Shown: positions 1-12,941 of the stretch, one piece after another
Layout of the letters: the number at the start of each line of letters is the position of its first letter
Position numbering within the stretch: the stretch's first letter is position 1
NCBI GenBank assembly: GCA_913019975.1
Contig: CAJWBH010000022.1
Location: forward strand, 1-55,847
From: Thalassolituus maritimus
GTDB lineage: Bacteria; Pseudomonadota; Gammaproteobacteria; Pseudomonadales; Oceanobacteraceae
Direction: 5' to 3'
DNA length: 55,847 nt
Program-made: the position numbers and the translations under genes
Notes under the pieces: model-generated
Databases searched by the model: none
What the model saw: only the letters and a program-made list of their open reading frames with translations
Told to the model about the DNA's origin: nothing

Positions 1-55
<55 letters not shown>

Positions 56-156
56 CCATGTGGCCCTCCACTATCGTTACTTTTTGGCGTAACTACTGAG
101 AGCGACGTCCTTGAACGATGTAAACTCTTTAATACCAACTATTGGGAGGAACAACA

Positions 157-576
157 ATGACATACCACCGTGGTTTCACGTTGCTTGAGCTTCTTGTTGT
201 ACTAGCAATTGTTGGTATTCTCGCGGCTGTCGCATACCCCTCCTACCAAGATAGCGTAAGGCAAGCGAACCGCTCCGATGCTATTGCGGAGCTGCAAGGC
301 ATACTTGCAGCCCAGGAGCGATATTTCCTCGCAAACCGCGAATACGCAACAGCATTGTCCAGCCTTGGCTTTGCGACAGATACTCATGCTATTGATGTCT
401 ACAACATCACAGCAGGGGATTGTGATGCGCCCAATAATGACGCAACTCTATGCGTTGAAATAACTGCTGCTGCATCAACAGACAGTCAAAAGAAGGATGG
501 CGATATTGTGATGAACAGTATTGGCCGTTCTGAACTCGTTGAAGCAGGAACGGACACCGTTAAAAAGCAGCTGTGA
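157..576 (+). CDS. pilE: Type IV minor pilin, PilE-like
   Basis: Minor pilin assembled into type IV pili at the inner membrane. The ATG at 157 lies 6 bases after a GGGAGGA ribosome site and gives 139 residues. The N-terminus is a classical type III signal: a short basic leader MTYHRG, PilD cleavage after Gly6, then FTLLE with the required Glu at mature position 5 (residue 11). A hydrophobic helix follows to about residue 30. Two cysteines (GDC and TLC) bracket a likely D-region loop. In Pseudomonas pilE sits directly next to ispH, as here. The pilY/pilX/fimU genes expected upstream lie outside the window. An earlier TTG at 142 is in frame but overlaps the ribosome site. Confidence 0.85.
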   Translation: MTYHRGFTLLELLVVLAIVGILAAVAYPSYQDSVRQANRSDAIAELQGILAAQERYFLANREYATALSSLGFATDTHAIDVYNITAGDCDAPNNDATLCVEITAAASTDSQKKDGDIVMNSIGRSELVEAGTDTVKKQL

Positions 577-594
577 CCTTTCAGCTGAACAAAT

Positions 595-626
595 AAAAAA
601 CCCCAGCATTAGCCGGGGTTTTTTAT
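595..626. terminator. Bidirectional rho-independent terminator (pilE / ispH)
   Basis: A-run, then CCCC-AGC, loop, GC-C-GGGG, then TTTTTT. The stem at 601-618 is flanked by A-tract and T-tract, so it can stop transcription from both strands. It lies between the convergent ends of pilE (+) and ispH (-). Confidence 0.85.
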
Positions 627-644
627 TACCAGAGAAATATCGAC

Positions 645-1589
645 TTACACTTCGGTCATCCGTAACTCTTTTGGTAACGAGAAAACCACGTTTTCTTCTC
701 TGCCCTGCAATTCCTCAGGCTCCTCACCACCGAGTGATACCAGTTTAGCAACGACTTCTTTAACCAGAACATCCGGAGCAGAAGCACCTGCAGTAATACC
801 AACGGCTTTAACGCCCTGGAGCCATTCAGCCTGAATTTCGGAAGCATCGTCGATCAGAAAAGCTTTTGCCCCCATACGCTCACCAAGCTCACGGAGACGG
901 TTAGAGTTACTGCTGTTTGGCGAACCAACTACCAGCATCAGGTCACAATCAGACGCGAGGATTTTAACGGCGTCCTGGCGGTTCTGTGTGGCGTAACAAA
1001 TGTCGTCTTTTCGAGGCCCGGTAATCTCAGGAAACTTCGCACGCAGTGCATCAATAACCCGGGCAGTATCATCCATCGATAATGTTGTCTGAGTTACGTA
1101 TGACAGAGCAGAAGGATCTTTGACCTCAAGAGCATCAACGTCCTCTTCATCTTCAACAAGATAGATATTTCCGCCCTTGCTGAAGTCGTACTGACCCATG
1201 GTACCTTCGACTTCAGGGTGCCCTTTATGGCCGATAAGGATGCACTCTCGGCCGAGAGCGCTGTAGCGGGTCACCTCAAGGTGAACCTTAGTCACCAACG
1301 GGCAGGTCGCATCAAATACTTTAAGACCGCGGTCGGCTGCATTTTTACGCACAGCCTGAGAGACGCCATGAGCTGAAAAAATAACGATATTATCGTCTGG
1401 CACTTCATCTAGCTCGTCGACGAAGATAGCACCTCGATCACGCAGGTCATTCACTACAAACTTATTGTGGACGACTTCGTGACGAACATAGATAGGCGGT
1501 TCAAACAGTTCCAGTGCGCGATTAACGATATCGATCGCCCGATCAACACCAGCGCAGAAACCGCGTGGATTAGCGAGCTTAATCTGCAT
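645..1589 (-). CDS. ispH: 4-hydroxy-3-methylbut-2-enyl diphosphate reductase
   Basis: Last enzyme of the MEP isoprenoid pathway; a [4Fe-4S] enzyme that reduces HMBPP to IPP and DMAPP in the cytosol. The 314 residues match the family length. Cluster ligands are visible as Cys12 (NPRGFCAGV), Cys96 (DATCPLVT) and Cys198 (ICYATQNRQ). Substrate-binding residues His41, His74, His124 and Glu126 (HKGHPEVEG) are in place. It is the last gene of ileS-lspA-fkpB-ispH and overlaps the end of fkpB by 11 bases, suggesting translational coupling. A terminator follows at 595-626. Confidence 0.97.
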   Translation of the reverse strand: MQIKLANPRGFCAGVDRAIDIVNRALELFEPPIYVRHEVVHNKFVVNDLRDRGAIFVDELDEVPDDNIVIFSAHGVSQAVRKNAADRGLKVFDATCPLVTKVHLEVTRYSALGRECILIGHKGHPEVEGTMGQYDFSKGGNIYLVEDEEDVDALEVKDPSALSYVTQTTLSMDDTARVIDALRAKFPEITGPRKDDICYATQNRQDAVKILASDCDLMLVVGSPNSSNSNRLRELGERMGAKAFLIDDASEIQAEWLQGVKAVGITAGASAPDVLVKEVVAKLVSLGGEEPEELQGREENVVFSLPKELRMTEV

Positions 1590-2022
1590 CCTTCACCTCG
1601 AGAATCTGAACTTCAAAATGGAGCTCTTTTCCTGCCAGCGGATGATTGAAATCAACGGCAACGTAGTCACCTTCAATAGAGCTGATTACGCCAGGAAGCT
1701 CAGCCCCCTGAGCATCTGCGAATGACACCATCAAACCTGGCGCCACCGGCATATCCACCGGAAAATCGGAGCGTTTCATATCCTGAAGATTCTGCGGGTT
1801 TGGTTGCCCGAATGCTTTTTCGGGCGGCACGGTAAAAGTCTTGTGATCACCCGTGGTTAAACCGATCAGACATTCTTCAAAGCCTTCGGGTAAGTTTCCA
1901 TCGCCGACCGAGAATTCAGCCGCGTCATTTTCGAAGGTGGAGTCCACTTCCTGCCCATCTGCCAGACGCAAGGCAAAATGCAGTTTTACCCGACTTCCGT
2001 CAGCAATAATTCCGAGAGACAT
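1579..2022 (-). CDS. fkpB: FKBP-type peptidyl-prolyl isomerase (SlpA/FkpB type)
   Basis: Cytosolic peptidyl-prolyl cis-trans isomerase and chaperone of the SlyD/SlpA group. The sequence contains the FKBP core split by an insert-in-flap segment ([22 protein letters not shown], then [11 protein letters not shown]), and ends with [17 protein letters not shown], the typical SlpA C-terminal strand. I place the start at 2022 ([12 protein letters not shown]), preceded by AAGGTG, rather than nine codons upstream. That gives 147 residues, normal for FkpB. It lies between lspA and ispH as in Pseudomonas and E. coli. Confidence 0.93.
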   Translation of the reverse strand: MSLGIIADGSRVKLHFALRLADGQEVDSTFENDAAEFSVGDGNLPEGFEECLIGLTTGDHKTFTVPPEKAFGQPNPQNLQDMKRSDFPVDMPVAPGLMVSFADAQGAELPGVISSIEGDYVAVDFNHPLAGKELHFEVQILEVKDAD

Positions 2023-2078
2023 ATTCACACCTTTTAATGGGCCACACACTATGAAGGTGCAGCGTTAGTACGCAGATG

Positions 2079-2594
2079 TCAGGCTTTCGCCCGCTCTTCT
2101 TTAATTTCCCGAACCACATCAAGCGCCATCATAATCGCGCCTAATGTAATCGCGGAGTCAGCAATATTGAACGCTGGGAAATAACTGTTGTTCCAGTGCA
2201 CCGAAATGAAATCGACGACGTGCCCATACAATACCCGGTCAATCAGATTGCCCACGGCACCGCCGAGTATCAGCGTCAGCGCAATAGGCAACCAGATACT
2301 TCCTCGCGGAAGTCTGGCCAGCCACACGAGCAACATAACTGAGACGCCCGCAGAGATAATCGTAAAGAACCAGCGCTGCCACCCCGCCTGATCCGCCAGG
2401 AAGCTAAAAGCCGCACCAGGGTTGTAGAGCAAGGTAAAGTCCAGAACAGGCAGGATGTACACCGGCTGGGCGTAGGTCAGCATGTTCTCCGCAGCCACTT
2501 TGGTCACCTGATCCAGCACCACGGCCAGCACGGCTAACCACAACCAGATCAGCGGCGAGCGTCCGCTGTCCGCTACAGCACTTGAATCATTCAT
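2079..2594 (-). CDS. lspA: Lipoprotein signal peptidase II
   Basis: Inner-membrane aspartyl peptidase that removes signal peptides from prolipoproteins after diacylglyceryl transfer. It has 171 residues with four predicted membrane helices. The family signatures are visible: NPGAAFSF near residue 58, GNLIDRV near 116, and the catalytic dyad Asp128 (HVVDFI) and Asp146 (FNIADSAIT). The ATG shares one base with the ileS stop (TGATG), so it is probably coupled to ileS translation. Confidence 0.97.
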   Translation of the reverse strand: MNDSSAVADSGRSPLIWLWLAVLAVVLDQVTKVAAENMLTYAQPVYILPVLDFTLLYNPGAAFSFLADQAGWQRWFFTIISAGVSVMLLVWLARLPRGSIWLPIALTLILGGAVGNLIDRVLYGHVVDFISVHWNNSYFPAFNIADSAITLGAIMMALDVVREIKEERAKA

Positions 2595-5491
2595 CAGGCG
2601 TAATGACGGACTTCACCGTCACCCTCAACGTTCTCGACACAACGGCCGCACAAGGTTGGGTGACGCTCGTCGCTACCCACCGTCTCACTGTGATGCCAGC
2701 AACGTTCACACTTCTCGGCATCGGATGCCATAACAGCAACGCGAAGACCATCAAGGTCAGTCGCTTCACCACCCTCTTCGCTCAGAGGTTTTACAACGGC
2801 ACCCGAGGTAATCAGTACAAAGCGTAATTCATCACCTAAGCGATCCAGTTTGGCTTTCAACTCGTCAGCAGCGAACAATACGACTTCAGCACTCAAAGAA
2901 GCACCAATGCGTTTTTCACCCCGTGCTTTTTCCAGCGCGCCATTGACCGCTTCTTTGGCTTCCATGACGGAGCGCCAGTAAGCATCATTAAACTCGGACG
3001 CGGCAATCTGCGGAAAGTCTGTATACCACTCTGAAAGCTGAGCAGACTCTTCGCGCTCACCGCTCACTGGCGCAGGTAATGCGCTCCAGATTTCTTCAGC
3101 GGTGAAAGACAGCACAGGCGCGATCCAGCGAGCCATCGCCTCAGCGACATGATAAAGCGCAGTCTGCGCGCTACGACGTGGCAGGCTATCGGCTTTACAG
3201 GTGTATTGGCGGTCTTTAATCACATCAAGATAGAAAGCACCCAGCTCAGATACACAGAAATTCATCAGTGTCTTCGTCAGCGCCTTCAGGTCATAGTTGT
3301 GGTACAGCGCGATGACTTTTTCCTGCAGGCGCTCTGTGTAGCTGACCATCCAGGCATCGAGTGGCAGCAGTTGCTCCGCTGGCACCATATCGGTCGCTGG
3401 CATAAAGCCATTGATGTTCGCCAACAGGAAGCGGCAGGTATTACGTACGCGGCGGTATGAGTCAGCGTTACGTTTCAGAATTTCATCAGAAACCGTCATC
3501 TCACCTGAATAGTCAGTATCGGCTACCCACCAGCGAAGGATGTCGCCGCCCAGTTGATTAATAACCTTCTGAGGTTCTACCGTGTTGCCGATCGACTTGG
3601 ACATCTTGCGGCCCTGACCATCAACGGTGAAGCCGTGAGTCAGTGCTGTTTTGTAGGGTGCTTTGCCATAGGCTGCGACGCTGGTCAGCAGTGATGACTG
3701 GAACCAACCACGGTGCTGGTCAGAACCTTCCAGATACAGGTCGGCGGGCATTTCCAGCTCGTCACGCGCCATGCAGACGGCCGTGTGAGTCACCCCAGAA
3801 TCGAACCAGACATCCAGTGTATCGACGACTTTATCGTACTGAGTCGCTTCATCACCCAGTAACTCTGCCGGATCAAGATCAAACCAGGCATCAATGCCTG
3901 CACCTTCAACGCGCTCTGCAACCTGAGCAATTAATTCAGACGTACGCGGATGCAGTTCGGCGGTTTCTTTGTGAACGAAAAGTGCGATCGGCACCCCCCA
4001 GGTGCGCTGACGAGAAATACACCAGTCAGGGCGATCGTTCATCATGCCTTCGATGCGCGCCTTACCCCAGGACGGACGCCACTCGACGGTGTTCTCAACT
4101 TCATTCATCGCCTGATCCAGCAGGCCTGCCTGATTCATGCTGATAAACCACTGCGGCGTCGCACGGAAAATAATCGGCGTTTTATGGCGCCAGCAATGCG
4201 GATAGCTGTGCGTGATGTTGGCTTTTTTCACCAGAGCACCGCGCTCATTCAGAATGCCCAGTACACGGAAGTTACCTTTATCCGCTGTACTTAATCCCGT
4301 CAGCTCAAGCGCTTCCAGGGCAGGGTTGGCAATAAAGTTACCCTGAGAATCAACCAGCATTTCGTCGGATTTAACGCCGTAAACGTTCGAGACAACGTAG
4401 TCATCCACACCGTGCATGGGCGCGGTATGAACAGCCCCGGTACCCGAATCGGCCGTGACGTGTTCGCCGGTGATCACAGGCACGAATTTATCGCCGCCTT
4501 CTTTACCCGGCATAAACGGATGCTTGACCTTAAACGGCGCTTCATTCTGGTCTGGCGTCTGACCAAAAGCTTTACCTTTTGCAGTGCCCAGAACTTCATA
4601 ACCATCTGCATCCAGCCCATAACGCTGAGCCGCGTCATCTACGAGGTCTGTAGCCAGCAGAAGAACTTCGTCCGCTTCTTTCAGCAGTACCAGTGAGTAT
4701 TCCAGTTCAGGGTGAACAGATACCGCTTCGTTAGCAGGCAACGTCCATGGCGTCGTGGTCCAGATCACGATACTGACTGGCTTATCGACGTCGACGTTAA
4801 ATACACCAGCAATTGCCTGGGTATCCGGGAAGGTGAACTTCACGTCAATCGCGACGGATTTCTTGTCCTGATATTCAACCTCTGCTTCCGCAAGCGCAGA
4901 GCCACAGTCAGAACACCAGTTAACCGGCTTGAAGCCTTTGTGCAGGTGTCCGGCATCAATGATCTTGCCAAGGGTGCGGATGATGTCGGCTTCAAATTTG
5001 AAGTCCATGGTCAGGTACGGGTTTTCCCAGTCACCCAGAACCATCAGGCGTTTGAAATCGTTGCGCTGACCATCCACCTGCTCAGCCGCGTATTCACGAC
5101 AATGCTGGCGGAACTCGCTGGCGCTGACCTTCTCACCGACTTTGCCAACCTTAGCTTCAACCTTCAGTTCGATCGGCAGACCATGGCAGTCCCAGCCCGG
5201 AATATACGGCGCATCTTTACCGCTCAGCGTCTGGGACTTGATGATGACGTCTTTCAGAATCTTGTTAACTGCGTGACCGATGTGAATATTGCCGTTCGCG
5301 TACGGAGGGCCATCATGCAGAATAAATTTATCCCGTCCTGCGCGTGCTTCACGGATTTTGCGGTACAGACCAATTTCTTCCCAGCGCGCCAGCATTTCAG
5401 GCTCACGCTTTGCCAGATTTCCACGCATTGGAAATTCTGTATCCGGCAGGTTCAATGTCGGTTTGTATTGGCTTTCCACTTTATCGTTCAT
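2594..5491 (-). CDS. ileS: Isoleucyl-tRNA synthetase
   Basis: Class I aminoacyl-tRNA synthetase charging tRNA-Ile. The 965 residues are close to the usual length of the bacterial type. The HIGH motif is at residues 70-73 (GNIHIGH) and the KMSKS loop is present as [11 protein letters not shown]. The editing domain and the C-terminal zinc-binding cysteines (CERCW and CGRC) are intact. It heads ileS-lspA-fkpB-ispH on the minus strand, 47 bases after ribF. Confidence 0.98.
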   Translation of the reverse strand: MNDKVESQYKPTLNLPDTEFPMRGNLAKREPEMLARWEEIGLYRKIREARAGRDKFILHDGPPYANGNIHIGHAVNKILKDVIIKSQTLSGKDAPYIPGWDCHGLPIELKVEAKVGKVGEKVSASEFRQHCREYAAEQVDGQRNDFKRLMVLGDWENPYLTMDFKFEADIIRTLGKIIDAGHLHKGFKPVNWCSDCGSALAEAEVEYQDKKSVAIDVKFTFPDTQAIAGVFNVDVDKPVSIVIWTTTPWTLPANEAVSVHPELEYSLVLLKEADEVLLLATDLVDDAAQRYGLDADGYEVLGTAKGKAFGQTPDQNEAPFKVKHPFMPGKEGGDKFVPVITGEHVTADSGTGAVHTAPMHGVDDYVVSNVYGVKSDEMLVDSQGNFIANPALEALELTGLSTADKGNFRVLGILNERGALVKKANITHSYPHCWRHKTPIIFRATPQWFISMNQAGLLDQAMNEVENTVEWRPSWGKARIEGMMNDRPDWCISRQRTWGVPIALFVHKETAELHPRTSELIAQVAERVEGAGIDAWFDLDPAELLGDEATQYDKVVDTLDVWFDSGVTHTAVCMARDELEMPADLYLEGSDQHRGWFQSSLLTSVAAYGKAPYKTALTHGFTVDGQGRKMSKSIGNTVEPQKVINQLGGDILRWWVADTDYSGEMTVSDEILKRNADSYRRVRNTCRFLLANINGFMPATDMVPAEQLLPLDAWMVSYTERLQEKVIALYHNYDLKALTKTLMNFCVSELGAFYLDVIKDRQYTCKADSLPRRSAQTALYHVAEAMARWIAPVLSFTAEEIWSALPAPVSGEREESAQLSEWYTDFPQIAASEFNDAYWRSVMEAKEAVNGALEKARGEKRIGASLSAEVVLFAADELKAKLDRLGDELRFVLITSGAVVKPLSEEGGEATDLDGLRVAVMASDAEKCERCWHHSETVGSDERHPTLCGRCVENVEGDGEVRHYA

Positions 5492-5538
5492 AAATTCACT
5501 GATTGCGTCAGGGGCCTGCTGCGTTAATGCGCGGCCTG

Positions 5539-6510
5539 TTATCGGTCAAATCGGAAAGAATCCGGTCGCGAAGCAAAATATGCCCGCGCCGCTTTCTTAT
5601 CAGAGTCTATTGCAGACTTGAGCGCATCAAGTCCGTCGAATTTCATTTCATCACGAATCTTTTGCATAAAAGAGACGGTCAGGTGTTTACCGTACAGGTT
5701 TCCACTGAAACCAAACACGTGGACTTCCAATGATGGCTCAGGTTCACCACTGATCGTCGGCTTAACACCCAGATTAGCCACGCCGATGTATTCCTCGCGG
5801 CTTTCCTGCTCAATCAGGTGCACTGCGTACACACCGGTCATCGGCAGTCGGCTACGTTTAATCAGCACATTAGCTGTCGGTGTATCCAGCGTCCGCCCCA
5901 GTTGGCGACCATAGGCTACACGGCCTGACATCTGATATGGACGCCCCAACAGCTCCGCAGCCATCGGTAAATTGTCACGGGCCAACTCTTTGCGAACGCG
6001 GGTGCTGCTTACCCGATCACCCGCAATTTCATGCGTTGGGGTATCGTCAACACTGAACCCTGACACCTTACCAGCGGTCTCCAGTGCGGCATAATCACCA
6101 CTGCGATCGCAACCGAACCGGAAGTCATCGCCGACAATCAGGTGCTTCACCTGAATGCCGTCGATCAGAATACTCTGGATAAACTGAGCAGCAGACATAC
6201 TTCGCAGTGATTCGTTGAATGGCAGGCACAGAAGATAGTCAATGCCAGCGTCGCGTAGATCCTGAAACTTATCGCGAAACCCTGCCAGACGCGGTGGCGC
6301 CAGATCAGGCGCAAAGAACTCTTTAGGCTGAGGCTCAAACATCATCACCAGAGTAGGCTTACCGTCCTCTGCTGATACCTTTTGCAGTGATTCCAGGATG
6401 CGGCGATGGCCAAGATGAAGGCCATCAAAATTCCCGATGGTCGCGACGCAACCATCGAAATCGACGGGCAAACTGGCATTCAGATTGTGCAGGCCACGAA
6501 TCAGGCGCAT
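5539..6510 (-). CDS. ribF: Bifunctional riboflavin kinase / FAD synthetase
   Basis: Converts riboflavin to FMN and FMN to FAD. The N-terminal nucleotidyltransferase half shows [14 protein letters not shown] (HxGH-type motif) near residue 27 and ISSTR-like [10 protein letters not shown]. The C-terminal flavokinase half shows [11 protein letters not shown] and the PxxGVYAV segment. The 323 residues match the family. I use the ATG at 6510; a GTG directly before it is in frame. It sits between murJ and ileS, the conserved order in pseudomonads. Confidence 0.96.
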   Translation of the reverse strand: MRLIRGLHNLNASLPVDFDGCVATIGNFDGLHLGHRRILESLQKVSAEDGKPTLVMMFEPQPKEFFAPDLAPPRLAGFRDKFQDLRDAGIDYLLCLPFNESLRSMSAAQFIQSILIDGIQVKHLIVGDDFRFGCDRSGDYAALETAGKVSGFSVDDTPTHEIAGDRVSSTRVRKELARDNLPMAAELLGRPYQMSGRVAYGRQLGRTLDTPTANVLIKRSRLPMTGVYAVHLIEQESREEYIGVANLGVKPTISGEPEPSLEVHVFGFSGNLYGKHLTVSFMQKIRDEMKFDGLDALKSAIDSDKKAARAYFASRPDSFRFDR

Positions 6511-6562
6511 CACAGGTACCGCTGCAAAATTAAAAGCACGGATTATAGCGGTTTAACACTGA

Positions 6563-8131
6563 TCAGAACAGCTCGCCGCGGAGATGACGCAGACGCAACC
6601 CTGCCGCTGTCATTACGGCGAAATACACCACCACACCGGCCCCAACCAGCACAGACAGCCAACTTATTCGTTGCATCGTTTCCCAGGTTAACCAGTCTCC
6701 CGGAGCCCCCATCAACCATACAGACACGGCGGCCAGAGCCGAGTTAGCCAGCAAAAGGATCAGCATGAACTTCAACCAACCAGACTGAGGCTGATATACC
6801 CCACTTTTACGCAGTCCGCGGTAAAGCATGAAGACGTTGTAATAAGCTGCCAGAGAGGTCGCTAAAGCGAGACCGGCGTGCTGCAGTGGGTACACAAGTG
6901 CCAGATTCAACACCATATTCACGACCATAGCCTGAATACCAATTTTCACTGGTGTTTTCGTATCCTGACGGGCGTAATAGCCCGGCGCCAGAACCTTAAT
7001 CATCATAAAGGCGAGCAGCCCAACGGCGTAGGCCTGCAAACTCAGAGTCATCTTACCGACGTCGTAAGCCGTGACTTCACCGTAGTAGAAGATCGTCGCC
7101 ATCAGAGGCGTTGCGAGAAGCACCAGAGCCAGAGCAGCAGGCGTCGCTATCATAAACACCATACGAACTGCCCAGTCGATGGTGCGAGAGAACGCCTCTT
7201 TGTCTGCAGCCGCGTGCTTACCCGACAGCGCAGGTAAAATCACCACACCAATAGCAATCGCGAATACCCCCAAGGGCAGGTTATTCAAGCGATCTGAGTA
7301 GTACAGCCAACTGACGCTGCCGTCCTCAAGAAACGAGGCCAGCAGAGTATCCAACAGGAGATTGATCTGACTGACGGACACACCAAACAGCGCCGGTACC
7401 ATCAGCTTACCAATGCGCCGCACACCTTCATCTTTCGGCTTTACGGAAGGTAAAACCAACAGGCGCATACGCGCAATAAAAGGCAGCTGGAACATAAACT
7501 GGAACAAGCCAGCAAAGAATACCCCCCATGCCAGTGCGTACTGAGGCTCTTCAAAGTAATCCGTAAAGCCTAATGTCGCGGCAATCAGCGTGATATTAAG
7601 AATAACCGGTGTAATCGCAGGCACGGCGAAGCGGCCATACGTATTCAGCACACTGCTGGCAAACGCCGTCAGTGAAATAAACAGCAAGTACGGAAAGGTA
7701 ATGCGCAACAAGTCACCCGTCAGCGCAAACTTCTCTGGGTCACTGCGAAAACCCGGCGAAAATACCCAGGGCAGGTAATCAGCACCCAGCATCGCCAGAC
7801 AAGTCACGGCCAACAGGGCCAGCCCCAACATCCCGGATACACGGGCCACCAACAGGCGGACTTCGTCAAATGCCCTCTGAGTACGATACTCGCTAAGCAC
7901 AGGCACAAACGCCACGGAAAACGCGCCTTCGGCAAATAATCTTCGGAAGAAATTGGGAATCTTAAATGCCACAAAAAACGCATCGACCCGCGCACCAAAA
8001 TAATTCGCCACAATAATATCGCGCGCCAGCCCCAGAACCCGACTCAGCAGGGTCATAACACTGACAATGGATGATGAGCGGAGCAGACTGCTGCTTTTAG
8101 CCTCGGGGCCGGATTCAGGCGTAGCGGACAT
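6563..8131 (-). CDS. murJ: Lipid II flippase MurJ (MviN)
   Basis: Multidrug/oligosaccharidyl-lipid/polysaccharide-family flippase that moves lipid II across the inner membrane for peptidoglycan synthesis. The 522 residues consist mostly of hydrophobic helices (about 14). N-terminal RSSSIVSVMTLLSRVLGLARDIIVANYFGA and the segment AFFVAFKIPNFFRRLFAEGAFSVAFVPV are typical MurJ sequence. It is upstream of ribF on the same strand with a 52-base gap. Confidence 0.96.
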   Translation of the reverse strand: MSATPESGPEAKSSSLLRSSSIVSVMTLLSRVLGLARDIIVANYFGARVDAFFVAFKIPNFFRRLFAEGAFSVAFVPVLSEYRTQRAFDEVRLLVARVSGMLGLALLAVTCLAMLGADYLPWVFSPGFRSDPEKFALTGDLLRITFPYLLFISLTAFASSVLNTYGRFAVPAITPVILNITLIAATLGFTDYFEEPQYALAWGVFFAGLFQFMFQLPFIARMRLLVLPSVKPKDEGVRRIGKLMVPALFGVSVSQINLLLDTLLASFLEDGSVSWLYYSDRLNNLPLGVFAIAIGVVILPALSGKHAAADKEAFSRTIDWAVRMVFMIATPAALALVLLATPLMATIFYYGEVTAYDVGKMTLSLQAYAVGLLAFMMIKVLAPGYYARQDTKTPVKIGIQAMVVNMVLNLALVYPLQHAGLALATSLAAYYNVFMLYRGLRKSGVYQPQSGWLKFMLILLLANSALAAVSVWLMGAPGDWLTWETMQRISWLSVLVGAGVVVYFAVMTAAGLRLRHLRGELF

Positions 8132-8165
8132 AAGCGTTTCCGTGCGGATATGCGGTATTTATACA

Positions 8166-8194
8166 CAAAAAAACCCGCCGTTGGCGGGTTTTTC
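8166..8194 (-). terminator. Rho-independent terminator of rpsT
   Basis: Stem CCCGCC/GGCGGG (8174-8179 with 8183-8188) with a three-base loop, flanked by A7 and T5 runs. It lies 19 bases beyond the rpsT stop and upstream of murJ. The flanking A and T runs would also allow termination on the plus strand. Confidence 0.85.
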
Positions 8195-8212
8195 TTCGAT
8201 CTGAAAAAGCGA

Positions 8213-8479
8213 TTAGCCTTTCAGAGCGACAACCTTAGAGTTCAGACGGCTCTTGATGCGGGCAGCAGCGTTCTTGTGCATGATGCCTTTAGTCACAGAC
8301 TTGTCGATGTAAGGTTTGCTTTGAGTAAACGCAGCCTGAGCCTGCTCGTAGTCAGCAGTTTCGATGGCGGCATTAACTTTCTTAACATAAGTGCGCACCA
8401 TAGAACGCAGTGCCATAGTACGGGCACGACGTTTGATAGCCTGACGGGCGCGTTTACGAGAACCAGCGGAATTTGCCAC
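8213..8479 (-). CDS. rpsT: 30S ribosomal protein S20
   Basis: Primary 16S rRNA-binding protein of the small subunit. The 88 residues are strongly basic and begin MANSAGSRKRARQAIKRRAR, a standard S20 start; GIMHKNAAARIKSRLN is the conserved C-terminal helix. The start is preceded by GAGGAGCC. It has its own promoter (8558-8586) and terminator (8166-8194), so it forms a monocistronic unit between kdsA and murJ. Confidence 0.98.
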   Translation of the reverse strand: MANSAGSRKRARQAIKRRARTMALRSMVRTYVKKVNAAIETADYEQAQAAFTQSKPYIDKSVTKGIMHKNAAARIKSRLNSKVVALKG

Positions 8480-8557
8480 AGTCGGCTCCTCAAATTCGGT
8501 TATTAACTTTAGTCGGGAATCTACGCGCTTGTGTGTAGGTACCCAGAGAGGGCCGGA

Positions 8558-8586
8558 ATTATCCGGATATAAGCGGGGGCTGTCAA
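8558..8586 (-). promoter_or_regulatory. Sigma70 promoter of rpsT
   Basis: On the minus strand TTGACA (8581-8586), a 17-base spacer and GATAAT (8558-8563). A GC-rich stretch (CCGGCCC) follows the -10, as in stringently controlled ribosomal promoters. The predicted start lies about 70 bases before the rpsT ATG. Confidence 0.75.
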
Positions 8587-8599
8587 CAGCTACAGCCCC
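8576..8599. repeat. Inverted repeat overlapping the rpsT -35 element
   Basis: GGGGCTGT and ACAGCCCC form a perfect 8-base stem around an 8-base loop. It lies between the kdsA stop and rpsT, and one arm contains part of the rpsT -35 box. There is no T-run on the minus strand, so it is a poor intrinsic terminator for kdsA; it could be a rho-type end or a protein site. Confidence 0.6.
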
Positions 8600-8634
8600 T
8601 TTACCTTAAGCTCAATGCGAGCCAGAGATCAGAA

Positions 8635-9510
<876 letters not shown>

Positions 9511-9524
9511 TCACACATTCTGGT

Positions 9525-10664
9525 TCAGAGAATAACCAGATTATCCCGGTGAATCATCTCGGGCTCTGTTACCGTTCCCAGCGCTTGTTCAAGTCCGGAC
9601 GTCGGTGTTTTTAAAATCTTCTGCGCTTCGCTGATGCTGTAATTCACCAGCCCCTTGGCGACCAACTGCCCACGCTCATCACGGCATTCAACCACCTCAC
9701 CGCGCTCAAAGCGACCTGTGGCTTTGCTGACACCAATTGGCAACAGACTGCGCCCGCCAGTGCGGAGCGCCTTCACTGCACCATCATCCAGCGTGAGTAT
9801 ACCGTGGGTCTTAAGATGGCCTGCGATCCATTGCTTTCGCGCAGCCACTGGCGCCTGCCCGGCTTTCAGCAGAGTGCCCACCAGTTCGCCCTGATGCAGG
9901 CGGGAAATAACATTATCTATGCGACCACCAACGATCAGGGTATCCGCTCCAGAGCGCGAAGCCAGCGTTGCTGCACGCACTTTGGTGACCATACCGCCAC
10001 GCCCAAGCGCACCGCCGCCACCGGCCATCGCGGCGTATTGTGGATCAGAAGCCATGCCTTCGAAGATCAGCGTTGCGTCGGGGTTTGAGCGCGGGTCCGC
10101 CGTGTACAGACCATCCTGATCCGTGAGAATAACCAGCAGGTCTGCTTCCACCAGATTGGCCGCTAACGCACCCAACGTGTCGTTATCACCAAAGCAGATT
10201 TCATCAGTTACCACAGTGTCATTTTCATTGATGATGGGAACAACCCCCATATCAAGGAGAGTACGCAGCGTGGTGCGAGCATTGAGGTAGCGCTTACGGT
10301 CGCTCAGATCATCATGCGTCAGTAACACCTGCGCAGTATGCCGACCGTGTTTTGAGAAAGAGGTTTCGTAGGCCTGTACCAGACCCATCTGACCGACGGC
10401 GGCCGCTGCCTGCAGTTTATGCACTTCATCCGGGCGGGTCTTCCAGCCAAGGCGGGTCATACCTTCAGCAACTGAGCCTGAAGAGACCAGCACCACTTCA
10501 TGACCGGCATTGAGCAGACCAGCAATCTGATCTACCCAGCTTTGCATACCCTCACGATTCAGGCCTTTGCCGTCATTCGTCAACAACGCACTGCCGATTT
10601 TAATCACCCAGCGTTTTGCGTCTTTCAGATTGTTACGCGAAGCCTGCCACTGCTCTGTTGTCAT
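9525..10664 (-). CDS. proB: Glutamate 5-kinase
   Basis: First step of proline synthesis, phosphorylating glutamate. The 379 residues comprise an amino-acid kinase domain ([48 protein letters not shown]) and a C-terminal PUA domain from about residue 275. Partner proA is far away at 27752. It lies just downstream of obgE (52-base gap), the same order as in Pseudomonas. Confidence 0.97.
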   Translation of the reverse strand: MTTEQWQASRNNLKDAKRWVIKIGSALLTNDGKGLNREGMQSWVDQIAGLLNAGHEVVLVSSGSVAEGMTRLGWKTRPDEVHKLQAAAAVGQMGLVQAYETSFSKHGRHTAQVLLTHDDLSDRKRYLNARTTLRTLLDMGVVPIINENDTVVTDEICFGDNDTLGALAANLVEADLLVILTDQDGLYTADPRSNPDATLIFEGMASDPQYAAMAGGGGALGRGGMVTKVRAATLASRSGADTLIVGGRIDNVISRLHQGELVGTLLKAGQAPVAARKQWIAGHLKTHGILTLDDGAVKALRTGGRSLLPIGVSKATGRFERGEVVECRDERGQLVAKGLVNYSISEAQKILKTPTSGLEQALGTVTEPEMIHRDNLVIL

Positions 10665-10716
10665 GCGTTACTGTCCGGCACGGATTAGTCTTTTTTCGGG
10701 TTATTCGTTTGTCGAA

Positions 10717-11979
<1,263 letters not shown>

Positions 11980-12001
11980 GCATCAGCATATTCCGGTGCA
12001 A

Positions 12002-12262
12002 TTAAGCCGCTGGAACGATGCTTACGGTCTTACGGTTGTTCTTACCTTTGACCTCAAACTTCACTGCGCCTTCAGCGGTAGCGAAGAGAGTGTGGTCACG
12101 ACCGATCTTAACGTTTTCACCAGCGTGGAAACGGGTGCCTCGCTGACGAACGATGATCGCGCCAGCTTTAGCAGTCTGACCGCCAAACAGTTTTACGCCA
12201 AGGCGTTTACTTTCGGAATCGCGACCGTTCTTGGTAGAACCACCAGCTTTTTTGTGAGCCAT
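12002..12262 (-). CDS. rpmA: 50S ribosomal protein L27
   Basis: Large-subunit protein reaching the peptidyl-transferase centre. The 86 residues start [20 protein letters not shown], the standard bacterial L27 N-terminus without the cleaved extension of Firmicutes. It follows rplU by 79 bases and is preceded by AGGAGTAA. It ends at the terminator at 11945-11979. Confidence 0.98.
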   Translation of the reverse strand: MAHKKAGGSTKNGRDSESKRLGVKLFGGQTAKAGAIIVRQRGTRFHAGENVKIGRDHTLFATAEGAVKFEVKGKNNRKTVSIVPAA

Positions 12263-12341
12263 TGCTTTACTCCTAGCTGCGAGGTCACTGCAACACTGCG
12301 GATGCGGCGGTGTTAACCGCGCGGACCTCTGAAATTAGTGT

Positions 12342-12653
12342 TTAGCCAGCGATGCTGGTGATTTTCAGTTCAGTGAACCACTGACGGTGGCCCATCTGCT
12401 TCATGTGGTGCTTACGACGCTTGAACTTCATGATCTTCACTTTCTTGTGACGACCGTGATTAACAATTTCAGCTGTTACTTTAGCGCCTTCAACCACTGG
12501 AGCACCGATTTTAACATCGTCGCCGTTACCAATCAGCAGAACTTTTTCCAGTTCAACGTTTTCGCCAGTTGCAACTTCCAGTTTCTCAACTTTCAGAGTC
12601 TGACCTTCTTCAACACGGTATTGCTTACCGCCAGTGACTACTACAGCGTACAT
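12342..12653 (-). CDS. rplU: 50S ribosomal protein L21
   Basis: Large-subunit 23S rRNA-binding protein. The 103 residues begin [20 protein letters not shown] and contain [21 protein letters not shown], the L21 signature. It is the first gene of rplU-rpmA and is transcribed from the promoter at 12833-12861, leaving an untranslated leader of about 170 bases. Confidence 0.98.
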   Translation of the reverse strand: MYAVVVTGGKQYRVEEGQTLKVEKLEVATGENVELEKVLLIGNGDDVKIGAPVVEGAKVTAEIVNHGRHKKVKIMKFKRRKHHMKQMGHRQWFTELKITSIAG

Positions 12654-12832
12654 AACTGTAATTCTCCGCTAGCACTTAGTGTGCATGACTTTTCAGTGCG
12701 TGGCCTTTGTCGCCGTTACTGACGCCATAGCGCCAGCCTTTCGCACTGCCTTTCCCTCTCGCTACTTAAGCCTGCTTCTATTGGCAGCACTCTGGCGTCC
12801 ATATGGCAGGGAGCGTAATTTCGGGGCGCGAG

Positions 12833-12861
12833 ACTATACCGCACTCCCGTTTTGGCCGCAA
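12833..12861 (-). promoter_or_regulatory. Sigma70 promoter of rplU-rpmA
   Basis: On the minus strand TTGCGG (12856-12861), 17 bases, TATAGT (12833-12838). It is arranged back to back with the ispB promoter at 12882-12910. The predicted start is near 12826. Confidence 0.7.
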
Positions 12862-12881
12862 GTATGGAACAGGCCTTTTTC

Positions 12882-12910
12882 TTGACAGGGCGGGTCGGCC
12901 TCCCTAGCAT
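12882..12910 (+). promoter_or_regulatory. Sigma70 promoter of ispB
   Basis: TTGACA (12882-12887), 17 bases, TAGCAT (12905-12910). The predicted start near 12917 lies 25 bases before the ATG at 12942. This rules out the in-frame ATG at 12852, which is upstream of the promoter. Confidence 0.75.
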
Positions 12911-12941
12911 TCGTTGCATTATAAAGCAGGCACCCGAATCC

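Noticed and set aside
4712-5527. 271-codon open frame opposite ileS
   Set aside because: Lies entirely antisense to the intact, strongly conserved ileS gene; no ribosome site and no family resemblance.
12852-12941. N-terminal extension of ispB
   Set aside because: It starts upstream of the TTGACA/TAGCAT promoter, and the extra 30 residues do not resemble IspB.
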